NCBI RefSeq assembly: GCF_038396675.1
Contig: NC_088933.1
Coordinates: 18,366,501 to 18,430,500, forward strand
DNA from: Hydra vulgaris
Taxonomy: Eukaryota; Cnidaria; Hydrozoa; Anthoathecata; Hydridae
Direction: 5' to 3'
Length of the DNA stretch: 64,000 bases
A program made the translations under genes and the position numbers. Under the pieces are notes generated by a model. That model was not told the DNA's origin. It saw nothing but the letters and a program-made list of their open reading frames with translations, and searched no databases. This document shows, piece after piece, positions 12,262 to 23,100 of the stretch. Positions within the stretch are counted from its first letter, which is position 1. Every line of letters starts with the position of its first letter.

Positions 12262-13031
12262 GTATATAAAATAATTTACGGAGTTGCTTGCTATTTTATG
12301 ATATAATTGTTCAAATTATTTAACCATAATTGTTCAATATTGTAATAAATAAAGTCTTTTTAGTTCAAGTATTTTAGTTAATAAAAATTCTAATTAATTT
12401 GTGGTGCTATTTGGCCGTGTTTTTACATTAAGTTGTCTAGCCTTTTTATAATCTTTTCTTTTTTAATTATTTTGGAGAGACATAGTAATGTCTGTAATGT
12501 GTGCTTACAAATATCTTATGCTATGCGCTATTGTTTCTGTATTTTGTGTTGATAGAGCTGGGCTGTTGTAGCTATTTTTTTAATTCTTTATAATTTCTGT
12601 TATATTATTATCCTAATTCTACTAACAAAATGCAAATGATACTTTTGTAATTAAAAATTGTAATTATTTTTTATTTCTTTTTTCAGGTGTTGGCAGGCTT
12701 TACTTGACTTTCCTTTTATGGTACCTGCTGTGTGTAACAGATTTTAAAAAGAACTTAACTGATGTTAATGTAGTCTTTTTTTGTCGTTAACTATAAGCAA
12801 TGATTTAATTACTAATAACCCGTATTACGGGTTGCTTACTGCTAGTATTCCAATGGTAAGTTAAAATGGCATATTTGCATTTGGAAAATAGAAAGGTTAA
12901 ACATATGATTTGAAAGTTTATAAAAGCTGTAATTTAATAAGCTACTTTCTTAAAAGTTGATTGCATTGATTTTTAACAAATATTCGAGCTATCATGAAGT
13001 AATCAAAACAAAATCATAATAAATGCTCATC
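12262..13031. other. AT-rich DNA without recognised features
   Basis: Nothing beyond a short palindrome near 12818-12835 (aacccgtattacgggtt). Confidence 0.5.
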
Positions 13032-13098
13032 CGCGATGCTCTGTGATAAGACCGTAAGGACTTCTTGGGGCACCTAAATAAAATTAAAAAATAAGTAT
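13032..13098 (+). mobile_element. SINE 3'-end fragment
   Basis: The stretch gatgctctgtgataagaccg..gcacctaaataaaatta matches the 3' end of the full SINE at 63521-63713 (gtgctctgtaataagacc..gcacctaaaataaaaatta). The tRNA-like head is absent, so this is a 5'-truncated copy of the same family. Confidence 0.7.
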
Positions 13099-13220
13099 AA
13101 ATATCAAAGTTTTAATATCTACTACCTATTTGAATCTTTTTTGCTCTCCCCCTTTAACTATAATTTTAATACGTTTATAAAAAACGTTATTTTGACTAGG
13201 AACTTATTAAAAATCTCCAT

Positions 13221-14110
13221 GCACAGTGGGACAGAGTGTGCCAAAATACCAAAAATTCAATATCAGCATTGTACGGTGAAAATTTGTCATAATGGTGAAG
13301 ACATGTTCATTAGAGGAAATATCTAGTTAAAAAACATTAAATATTAATTAAAGCGTAATTTTATGCTGTTATTTACACGTTAATTTGACATGTGTTCCGA
13401 AACGCTATTTTGCATTTTTTATTTATCAACTATTGTTTTAAATTAACTTTATTAACTTTCATTTTAAACTATATTATTTTAATTAAGAATGTTTTTTTCG
13501 CTATGGCTTTTAAAAATAATTGAACGTAAATGTAATCATTAGTTTTTATGCATCAAAAACAGACAGTTTTCGATATTTTTTTTGCTACTAACCTTTACTA
13601 TTAGGTATCAGATAAGCTATCCTCCATACATTTGACTATGTAAATCTTATGCTAAATGTATGTAAATAGCCATGCAACATTAATATTTTGCAACTTTTTG
13701 CAATAAAAAAAGTTATAACAAAATATTGGTCTTCGGTTAATGGTCAGTTGATGAGAAATACTGAACATGTAAAAAAGATGTTTTGTGCACAAAGAATACC
13801 TACAAAATCTTTCATTACTGTTATAATATATAAGTTTTGTAAATATAAATCTAAAAAAGTTATTTTATGACAAATACATGCATCGAGAAGTAATATTTTT
13901 AATGTTTACACTGATAAAATTTGTCTTGTATGGATATTAAAAATATTTCGTATTTTTCACTAAAATAATTGATTTTTTTAAATATATTTTTTTATACAAT
14001 TACATGTTTATTACTATATTTATGCATTTTATATATAAATATAGCTATTCTAATAAAAAAAACAACGAAAATCCTTTTGGCACAAAAAACTCAATTTTGT
14101 CCCACTGTGC
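13221..14110. mobile_element. Non-autonomous DNA transposon, GCACAGTGGGACA ends
   Basis: Inverted ends GCACAGTGGGACA (13221-13233) and TGTCCCACTGTGC (14098-14110). Inside them are further matching tgtgccaaaa and ttttggcaca motifs. Length is 890 bp with only meaningless short ORFs. No convincing target duplication is visible (ccat on the left, tatg on the right), so the superfamily is not assigned. Confidence 0.6.
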
Positions 14111-14875
14111 TATGGTGTTATTTAACCGCATGAGTATTTTGCGAAAAATAATCTGCTTGTTGATATCAGTTACAGCTATATTTCAAACATAAGAAGAAAA
14201 AGTCCCTGTTTATAAATCCAGCAAAAATACTAACAACTCCAATCCAGGCATTTATTTATTCAATTCTAATTAATTTAATAATAGTTACTTCAAAAAAACA
14301 CAATATAGAAAAATAACTATAAATATTGTTTCATAATTTTAATAATTGCTCAAACTGCTCCGCGGTAGCTACGTCTCTGATTGGAGATTGTACTAAGGAT
14401 GCAACAAACATTTAACCCACGGCAGTGTCATAGCACTGCTTGAGATACTTCACAAGGCTGTTAGCGTACAGTTTGTAACAGACAACACGAACTCTCACTC
14501 GCGACAACAGTTGAACTTCAAAAAATATCGATTAAAAATGATTTGGCTTCTAAAAAAAAGCTCATTGGTAAAATGAGATTTTGGATAGTTATAACTCCTT
14601 CTTCACGCATTTTTCATTCGGTACGGCCCTAAAGACACCATAGGTATTACGTGTATTGATATTTACGTGTTTTATCTCACCAATAAATGTCCTAGTAAAT
14701 GTCTAATTTTTTGTATTCCAAAGTATAAGGCCCGGAAGACGATCGAAGTATTTTTGACAAAATCGACAATATCACAGAAGATTCGAAAGTAACTTTGTCT
14801 TCTGCTTCTATTTGTTTCTTTACGTTTATTCTGCATGAATCGTTTATAGTAAGATGACCTCTGAAAGAAATTGGA
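14111..14875. other. Intergenic DNA without recognised features
   Basis: Less AT-rich than its surroundings around 14355-14540, but I find no domain, tandem array or terminal repeat pair. Confidence 0.4.
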
Positions 14876-14993
14876 GCAGCCGTGACACAGTGGTTAGAGT
14901 TCTGGCTCAGAACCCATAGGTCCGAGATTCGATACCGGCTCAACAAGCGAAATTGTTACAGAAGACTAACTACAGAAAAAAAAAAAAAAAGGT
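14876..14993 (+). mobile_element. tRNA-derived SINE with poly-A tail
   Basis: A tRNA-like head carries an A-box-like tgacacagtgg (14883-14893) and a B-box-like gagattcgatacc (14924-14936), about 30 bp apart. A short body and an A-rich tail follow (about 14975-14992). The head does not fold as a standard tRNA with a clean acceptor stem, so I call it a SINE rather than a gene. It resembles the head at 63521 (gcagcc..agtg-cagtggtta). Confidence 0.65.
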
Positions 14994-15729
14994 TTAAAAA
15001 AAAAGTCTTATTTAGAGGCTTGACACAAAAATACGTTTGATTTTAATTCTAACTAAAATTTGATTGATTATAAATTAATTAGTCAACGCGAGAAAACTGA
15101 AAACTGAAATTAAAAAAATAAAAACAAAAATAAAAAGTTATTTGTTTGTTTTTCTTTGTTTGTTCTTTATTATTAATATTTATATACAAATATATGCAAA
15201 AATGGAAATAATTACAAATGAAAATTAAGTTAAAAAGAAAAGAAAAATTGATTACAAAATAGATAAAGAATGCGGAAACTCAAAGAAGACCATTTGGTCT
15301 TCTTTGAGTTTAAAATAATTAATAGTATATATTATAATACATTGTTTTTGGTCATCCGAGAACCGCTAACAATAAAACGCGTTAAATAATTACTTGATAA
15401 AATACGTTATGATTTTAATTTAAGCAAAACAAAAGCAAAACGACTTACTATTTACATAAATGATTTCAAATTAAATATGTCAAATAAATGTTCGTTGAAA
15501 AAAAAAAAATTAAGAAAATCGGCTTTTTAAAAATTTTAAAGTATATTCAATTGAAAAATGTTGTTCAAGTTTCAACAACAGAGTGTTCTATTATATGCAA
15601 TGTTCTGATTGATTCTGATACCCTAAATGTCTCTAGCACGTCTCTAGTACGTCCTGAAGGAAAGTTTAGAATGTCTCTAGCACGTCCAGAAGGAAAGTGG
15701 AAATTTAGTCCAACTATGTAATATTTCAA
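14994..15729. other. AT-rich DNA with a hairpin and a short duplication
   Basis: A perfect hairpin lies at about 15280-15310 (ctcaaagaagacca and tggtcttctttgag). About 15628-15700 carries two copies of atgtctctagcacgtc..gaaggaaagt. The rest is plain AT-rich sequence. Confidence 0.5.
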
Positions 15730-16090
15730 TAAAAAAGCTTTACTTAGAAAGTTAATGTTTCTTATCAGGAAATAAGTCAATATGAGAATGCAGGAAATTT
15801 TAAGAGACACATTTCCTCTAATGGCCTCATAGTCCGTTAAAAGTGTCTCTTTAGTCGTCACATTTTCTGTTTCCAAGAATCAATGACGGCCTTGAATGAA
15901 TTCCAAGTTGTCTGTTGCAAACCAGTAAGCTTTAATGTAAACATGAAGTCATTCATTATAACATATCTAATTTGAGATCCTATAAACCCTCCTTCTATGA
16001 TTTTCGCATCACTAATCCTTGGACATTCTCTTTGAGGTACTGAAAGGCATCCAAGTTGCCTTTAAGAACTTTCATAAAGTTCTTAACAGG
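15730..16090 (-). pseudogene. Relic of an uncharacterised TE-associated protein (SDAKI family)
   Basis: Minus-strand translation gives DAFQYLKENV..RISDAKIIEGGFIGSQIRYVI, then NSFKAVIDSW and, in a second frame, ETLLTDYEAIRGNVSLKI. From memory this matches the conserved core (SDAKI..GIF.GPQI, then W.SFK.V) of a repeated uncharacterised family often found beside transposons in cnidarians and arthropods. I know no biochemical role. Several frameshifts and the missing ends show decay. It has a different core from the families at 40380 and 50080. Confidence 0.5.
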
Positions 16091-16707
<617 letters not shown>

Positions 16708-16827
16708 ACTAGTTAGTTTAGATAGCTAACTAGTTAGCTAAATTAACTCTATAACCTCAAAAATTATTATTAGCAAAAAAGAAAGGTTCACTGAAGTTCG
16801 CACAATTTTAATTTTCACAAAATTATA

Positions 16828-18033
16828 AAGGGTGTTGCAAAATTAACGCAAGATTTGAATTAAATAGGAAACACAGTTTTTAGTTTTTTGATTGTTATTT
16901 TTTTTATTGAATCATTAAGTACATAGGATAGGGTTATTTATGGAACAACACATTGGGCATATGGCCTCCACTTGCATGCACATACGGACTCTTTTGTCGA
17001 AGATTTCCATGACCATTTTGTATAAATGTGGCTGAATTTCATTGATGCAGCGTTGAATCTCCTCCTTTAATGCAAGGATGGTTGTGGGCTTGTTGACATA
17101 GACCTGTGATTTCAAATAACCCATAAAAAGAAGTGTAATGGTGTTAAGTCACACGATCTAGGGGGCCAATTTTGATCACCAAAACGAGAAAGTACACAAC
17201 CTGGAAATGTCTCATGCAATAATTGAATTGTTTCACTGACTGTATGGCATTGTTGAAACCACATATTGGCCACATCAATACCATCTAATTTCGGCAGAAA
17301 GAACTGTGTTATCGTGTCGCCATATCAAGCACCAGTAACAGTCACTGCTCGACCAGTCTCCACATTTTCAACAAAGTATAATTCAATTATGCCTCCAGCC
17401 TAAACAGTAACACATTGTGGATGCATTTGTTTTTCGACAATCACATGTGGGTTCTCGGAACCCCAAAAGCGGCAATTTTGGCGATTAACAAAGCCATAAA
17501 AGTGAAAATGTGCTTCATCGCTTAGGATGATTTTACTCGAAAAATCAGCACCCATTTGTTGATGTTCAATAATCCGAGCAAAAATAAAAAATTTTCAGCG
17601 AAGAGAGTTCTTTGCTGAAACTTAACTTCTCTTAACGAACTCTCTTCGCTGTGCATGGTCATTAGGCTTCAGTTGTTGTGTTAATTGAATTTTATAACCA
17701 TTGAGAAACAGATATTGAGTGAGTATACGCTGTAGAGAGCTTCTTGAAATTTGCAATTCTTTTCCACGACACTGAATTGAGGTTCCTGGATTGTCACCGA
17801 CACTCGCATGCACTGCTTCGATATTGACATTTGAACAGCTTGTTTTTGGACGACCAGTGTGTTTAGCGTCTCCAACGGATCCAGTCTACCTGAATTTAAT
17901 AACAGTTGACGAAGTTAAAACTCTATTCCGACCATATTTTGTATGAAATTTTCGAACTGCGGCTGCCAAGCTTTCATTATTTATGAAATATTGTTCAATA
18001 ATGAAGACACGTTGTTTTATCGTGTAACGCTCC

Positions 18034-18036
<3 letters not shown>
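16828..18036 (-). mobile_element. Dead mariner-like element (CDLTPL type)
   Basis: The transposase reads right to left from MERYTIKQRVFIIEQYF (about 18033) through a helix-turn-helix region, FGVPRTHM/GSENPHVIVEKQ, WFQQ, RFGDQNWPPRSCDLTPL and GYLKSQVYVNKPTTI to about 16915. Catalysis is lost. The four codons that normally follow WFQQ and carry the second catalytic Asp are missing (WFQQ runs straight into CHT). The third-Asp position reads CDLTPLHFFLW, His instead of Asp. Frameshifts and stops occur throughout. The low-coordinate end shows a plausible terminal motif (gggtgttgcaaaattaacgc after TA); the other end is cut off by a (TA)n array. Confidence 0.8.

Positions 18037-18102
<66 letters not shown>
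18037..18102. repeat. (TA)n array between two transposons
   Basis: About 65 bp of TA repeat joining the end of the mariner-like relic to the terminal repeat of the next Tc1-like element. Confidence 0.95.
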
Positions 18103-18104
<2 letters not shown>

Positions 18105-18106
<2 letters not shown>

Positions 18107-18989
18107 GCGGTGGCCAAAAGTAAGGAAACTTTTTTTAAATTACATTTTTTTAAATTTGTATTAAATAAAACCAAAATTATTTAACCCGAGTGTACTTGCA
18201 ATAGTCTACTTTATATATACTACAAGTTTGAACTTGTCTTTTCTAAGACATTTTATTACATACAAATATTTCTTAATTTCGATTGGACAAAAGTATGGAA
18301 ACTTGTTCAAACTTGTCACTAAACATAAACAAATCTTATCATTTAGAATTAAAACGTGTTAGAATTGAAATCTTTGTTAGTTCATCATAGTTTACTTTTA
18401 TATTAATCACTATGGCACCGCGAAAATATTATTCTAGTGATATTAAAAATAAAATAGTTGAGTGTTTTAAAAACGGTAATAAACCAATTGATATTAAAGA
18501 AAGGGGAACTGTGGAAGTGAAAATGAAACCTGGAAGACCAAGAAAAACAACAAAAAGATCGGATAAAGTTATAAAAAATACTTCTACAAAAGATCCTAGA
18601 AAGTCATCAAAGGATATAAAAGAAGAAATCTTGGAACAGCATGGAGTTTTATTATCTGACAGGACAGTTCGTAGAAGGTTAAATGATGCGGGCTTATTTG
18701 GAAGAGTGGCTGTCAAAAAACCGTTAATTTCTAAGAAAAATAAGATGGGTAGATTATTGTTTGCAAGGGAACATTTAAAATGGTCATAAGTTTCCATACA
18801 TATGACCAGGCCTAATTTAAAAATTTAATTTTTTTTTGTATATGTTAATAAAAAAAAAAAAGTTTTATTTTATTAAAAAGTTGTATTACGACTTCAATAA
18901 ACATATGCATAATATGTAGTAAGTGTTGCATTTTTTATAAATAAATAAAAAGTATTTTTGAAAAATTTCCATACTTTTGGCCACCACTG
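18105..18989. mobile_element. Internally deleted Tc1-like element
   Basis: Terminal inverted repeats: cagcggtggccaaaagtaag at 18105 and, inverted, cttttggccaccactg ending at 18989, followed by TA. A second direct-repeat copy lies inside the left arm (ggacaaaagtatggaaac near 18282) and its counterpart on the right (gtttccatac near 18789). This is the IR/DR pattern of many Tc1-like elements. Only 885 bp remain because the catalytic half of the transposase is deleted. Confidence 0.85.
18412..18789 (+). pseudogene. Tc1-like transposase N-terminal fragment (DNA-binding part only)
   Basis: An open frame of 125 codons starts at the ATG after the left terminal repeat. It opens with APRKYYSSDIKNKIVECF, the first helix of a Tc1 paired-like DNA-binding domain. 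KPGRPRKTTKR follows (the GRPR hook between the two helix-turn-helix parts), then the second subdomain with DRTVRRRLNDAGLFGR and REHLKW. It stops just where the first catalytic Asp would follow. Compared with family proteins of about 340 residues the whole DDE domain is missing, and an internal piece of the first helix-turn-helix also appears deleted after KPIDIKE. Without a catalytic domain it could bind terminal repeats but not transpose. Confidence 0.85.
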
Positions 18990-19939
18990 TATATATCTAG
19001 CAATGCATGCTAAAGGTTTGTCTTCATTTTATACCATATTCATTAAGCGACTAGTGTATAAAGAGCATCATGTTTTAGTTTTTACAATTTCATATCTTAA
19101 ATGGTTTTTATGAATTATAACGTAGGCATCATTAACGGAAGTGCTCAGTAATAAATGCTTAGTAATATTGACAGCCTCAAATCACTACAAAATTTCTTCA
19201 ATACAATGAATTCTGTTTCGAAAAACAAAACAAAAATTTCCTATGTTCACCCAGCTAATTACCTCTAATAGCATTTGGTGCAACTTAAATCAAATTTATT
19301 GTCCTTAACGTTATTAAAAAACAAAAACAATTGTTTTGGTAATGCAAAGGCAGTTTTATATATTTTTTCTGGATTCTTCTCAAATGTTTGTGAACTACAT
19401 AAACATTGCTAGGAATCAAATCTTAACCAAAACATAAACGACACAACTGTCTTAGGTAAAATGCAGAATACGATTCTAATGTGATTTTAAATTTTAAGGT
19501 TGTTAAAATGTGAAACCATTTGTCGTATATCAACTCTTCTGTTTATTAAACAAGTAAAAAAAATTACTATATGTACTTATTAGCACAAATATGAAACTAC
19601 TTTAAAGCATAAATTTTTTTTGATGTTGTTTTTACGTATTTACGTTGTATCTAAAAATTTATAAACTGTTGTACCAGAAAAAAAGTAATTGACTAAATGT
19701 ACAAATTTGTAACTTTTAATTGTTGAAATGATCAGTCATCGGAGGCTCCGTAAAATGTGAGGCCTTAATCAAGTCCGCGGTGCCAAAAAAATACCAGTGG
19801 GCTTAGATTGTCAAAAAAGCGCAGTCCAACAATTCTAATATAAAAAACCACAATAGCTTGTGGTTTTTTATATTACTTTTATGATTTGGTTTTTTTTTCG
19901 GTTTGGTTCGGATAAAACAACAAAGCAGAAAATTACTTT
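18990..19939. other. Region downstream of MED20
   Basis: AT-rich; no gene is recognised. Just beyond the MED20 stop, a short hairpin (about 19844-19876, ataaaaaaccacaa against its complement) lies in the probable 3' UTR. No perfect AATAAA lies close to the stop on the minus strand. Confidence 0.4.
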
Positions 19940-20134
19940 TTAAACTCGTTTTGTGTTTTTAATTATTTCTAGATATTGAACGATTGTATCAGCTGCCGAA
20001 AATAAGTTTGATTTTTTGTCTACTAGTGTTTTAGGAGAACTTGGTAGTGTTACATTTACCGCTAAAATGTCACGAACAAATTCATCAAGGATACACCAGC
20101 ATTGCAACGGGTCGCTACAAGGTGCATAATGTAT
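19940..20134 (-). CDS. MED20: MED20 exon 5 (terminal)
   Basis: 195 nt including TAA, acceptor ttcttttag. It encodes [20 protein letters not shown] and, near the end, [20 protein letters not shown]. The tail is slightly shorter than in vertebrates. Confidence 0.9.
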   Translation of the reverse strand: MHYAPCSDPLQCWCILDEFVRDILAVNVTLPSSPKTLVDKKSNLFSAADTIVQYLEIIKNTKRV

Positions 20135-23100
20135 CTAAAAGAAAACAAATTCTTTAAAAAATGTTTATTAAAAATATTTCTCAATATTTTTAACAGATAT
20201 ATTTATTTATCAATTATAATTCATATATAATTAAATTATAACATCTTAATAAAAATAAATAAATTGAAAACATTCAAAAATAAAACATTTAGAAATATGT
20301 TTCTCTGCTAGAATATAATTATAACTTATTTTTAAAATATTCGCTCATATTTTGGAAGCAATAATTAGATAAAGCTATTAATTATTAACAACACAAATAT
20401 ATTTAACCTCAGCAACAACTCCTTTAAAACTTGAAGCTTGGGTAATAGTTCCAATTTTAATAATAAAATCACCAAGTGTGAAACGAGATCCTTTAGCCTA
20501 AACATTTATTTTTAGAAATAATTATAAAACTATTGAAGCCCACTAGGTTTTATTTAAAAACCAAACAATTTGAAAAAATCATTATGCATTATCTTGACAA
20601 GCTGTAGGCACTGCCAAGGGAAAGTTACTAGGTGGTAAAGGTAAAGAGCACTAGGTCATTGCACTATTTTTAAAAACACATAAATTTAATGCATTTAAAA
20701 AGTTGTGATATCAAAACTGTAACTTTAGTTTGTATTAACTTTAGTTAAAATAAGTTAAAACTGTAACTTTAATTTATAAATTTATTTAAAAAGTTGTGAT
20801 AGGGTAAAAGAATCAGAATTCGCTGAATGACGAGTCAAGCGAGAATGAGTTTTGGTTGATGGAACTAGAGATGATAGCTCCTTTGAGCAGCAACCATGAT
20901 ATTTATAGTATTTATGGAAAAGAGAAAGAGATTCAACTTTACGACGATAGAAGAGAGACTCAAGTTTGGCAGAAAATCAGGCCTAACTACGTTTACAATG
21001 CGATTTTTGGACCTTATCTAGAAGAGAAGGCATCATTGAAAGAACGAAAATTTCTATTTCATCTAGTTTTTTTCCTCGAACAACAGTTCTTTGGAATTCG
21101 CACCCTTCATCTTGTTTTCCTGATTTATATAATTTGCAATCTTTTAAGTCGTCTGTTAATCTTACTTCATAAACTTCGTCTTTTCTCTTCCAGTAAATTC
21201 CAACTCTAATAGTGGTAGCTTGCAGCCTTATTGAAAGTGAAGGTGCTTAAAAAAATAAAAAAATAAAAAATCATTTTTACCTCAGTTTTGCTACCTTTTC
21301 TTGGTAAATAAAAGTCAGACAGCTTAGAAATAATTGAATTGATTGAGTTTTCTGCCACCACACATGTATCATTTTCAAGAAGAGAAAAAGAAAGAGAAGG
21401 ACACTCTGATGAATGCATTAGGTAAAACATTTTTGCAACATTTTCTGGAACAAAAATTTAATTTTAAATTAGAATTCAACTACAATTATATATTTATGAT
21501 AAATAATATGAATATTTATATAAATGATACATAAATAATTTTTAATGTATCATATGCAGTGGTGGAAAAAATAAGAAATACAATCTAAACATTTCGAAAA
21601 ATGCATTTTATTTTTTTATTTTTAAACATCTTTGCTTCCAACGCAAGCAACCATTAATTAGAGTTGGAAGTAACTGTAAGAGAAAAGATGAAGATTGTAG
21701 AGCAAGATAACAATTGACAGACAACTTAAAGGATTGGAAATTATTTGAATCAGGAAAGCAAGATGAAGGAAGCGAATTCCAAAGAACTAATGTTCAAGGA
21801 AAAAAACTAGACGAATAAGAGTTTTTGGAGCACTTAGGAACAGTCACAGAAAAAGGATGAGACTTATTTGAATGACGAGTAACATGAGAATGAATTTTAG
21901 TAGATGGCACAAGAGATGCTAGCTTTTTAGAGCAGTGCCCATTATAGTATCTGTAGAAAAGAGAAAGAGAAGCAACATTACGACGATGTGATAATGGTTG
22001 GCTGCAATTTTACAACATTTACAATAATTGCTGTTAACTGATATTAATTTTTATGTTTTTATAAACTTTATTGTTAAAAATTATATTTTTAAAAAAATTA
22101 TGAAGTTTTTTTTCAATTTTTCTTATGTTACTAAAAATATTGCTTACAGTAGCCGGAAATTTACTGGAAAAAATAATAAATGGAGAAATGAATAATTTTT
22201 TGTTCACTCACTCCCCTCACCTTTCCCCTTCAAATCTCCAACCCTGGCTGTTTTAGTCACTCCACCTTAAACTGATGACCTTCCAACACTACTGAATAAT
22301 ATTGTACTTTATATTTTGAAACATAGTATGTTCAATAAATTTTCTATGTATGTTCAGTTAATTATTTATAGTTTACTAGCATATTATATTAACATCATTT
22401 CAGTTAATTAATTACGATTAGAGTAAAAAAACATTGCTGAAGTTGAAGGTATTGCCTCTTACTCTTAATCTGTAAGCATTTTCAACATTTAAAAATACGA
22501 TATGGTGATACAGGGTGGGGAAGAGAAACTTGCTTACTTGAAACATATATTATAACAAAATTATTGAAATATACAAATGAATTTTGTAATAGCATAATGA
22601 AGAACAAGTAAATTTTACAATTTGCCAGTTTTAAAGATGATATCACGCAAATGACGTCCGTTATTGTTAATACATTGTGTCAGTCGTGTCCGGAAATTGG
22701 TGTCGACTCTTTCTCAGTCCTATCTATTTAATAACAAACACTATGACAGCTAATATTTGTATTAATATAATTAAAGAAATAATGCTTTCTTATGCTGAGA
22801 ATAACATGCGGCTGCTCTGGATATTTCAACAAGATAACGATCCAAAACATTCAGCTTCTATCACAAAGAGATGGTTCCAAAATAATGGTATAAGACAATT
22901 GTACTTGCCAGCACAATCGCCAGATTTAAATCCAATAAAAAATTTATGGAAAATTGTAAAGGATAAGGTAGCAAAACAAAAGCTTTGGAACAAAAGGGAT
23001 CTGTGGGAGGCTGTGAAAATATCATGTTATGCTATTCCACTATCAACATGCCATAAATTGGTCTACAGCATGCCCAAAAGACTAATCAAAGTTAAAAAAA

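Noticed and set aside
14876-14945. tRNA gene on the plus strand
   Set aside because: Head of a SINE with an A-rich tail; no clean cloverleaf.
22677-22740. Start of the Tc1 fragment at the ATG at 22677
   Set aside because: Homology to the catalytic domain begins only near 22780; the upstream residues do not match the family.
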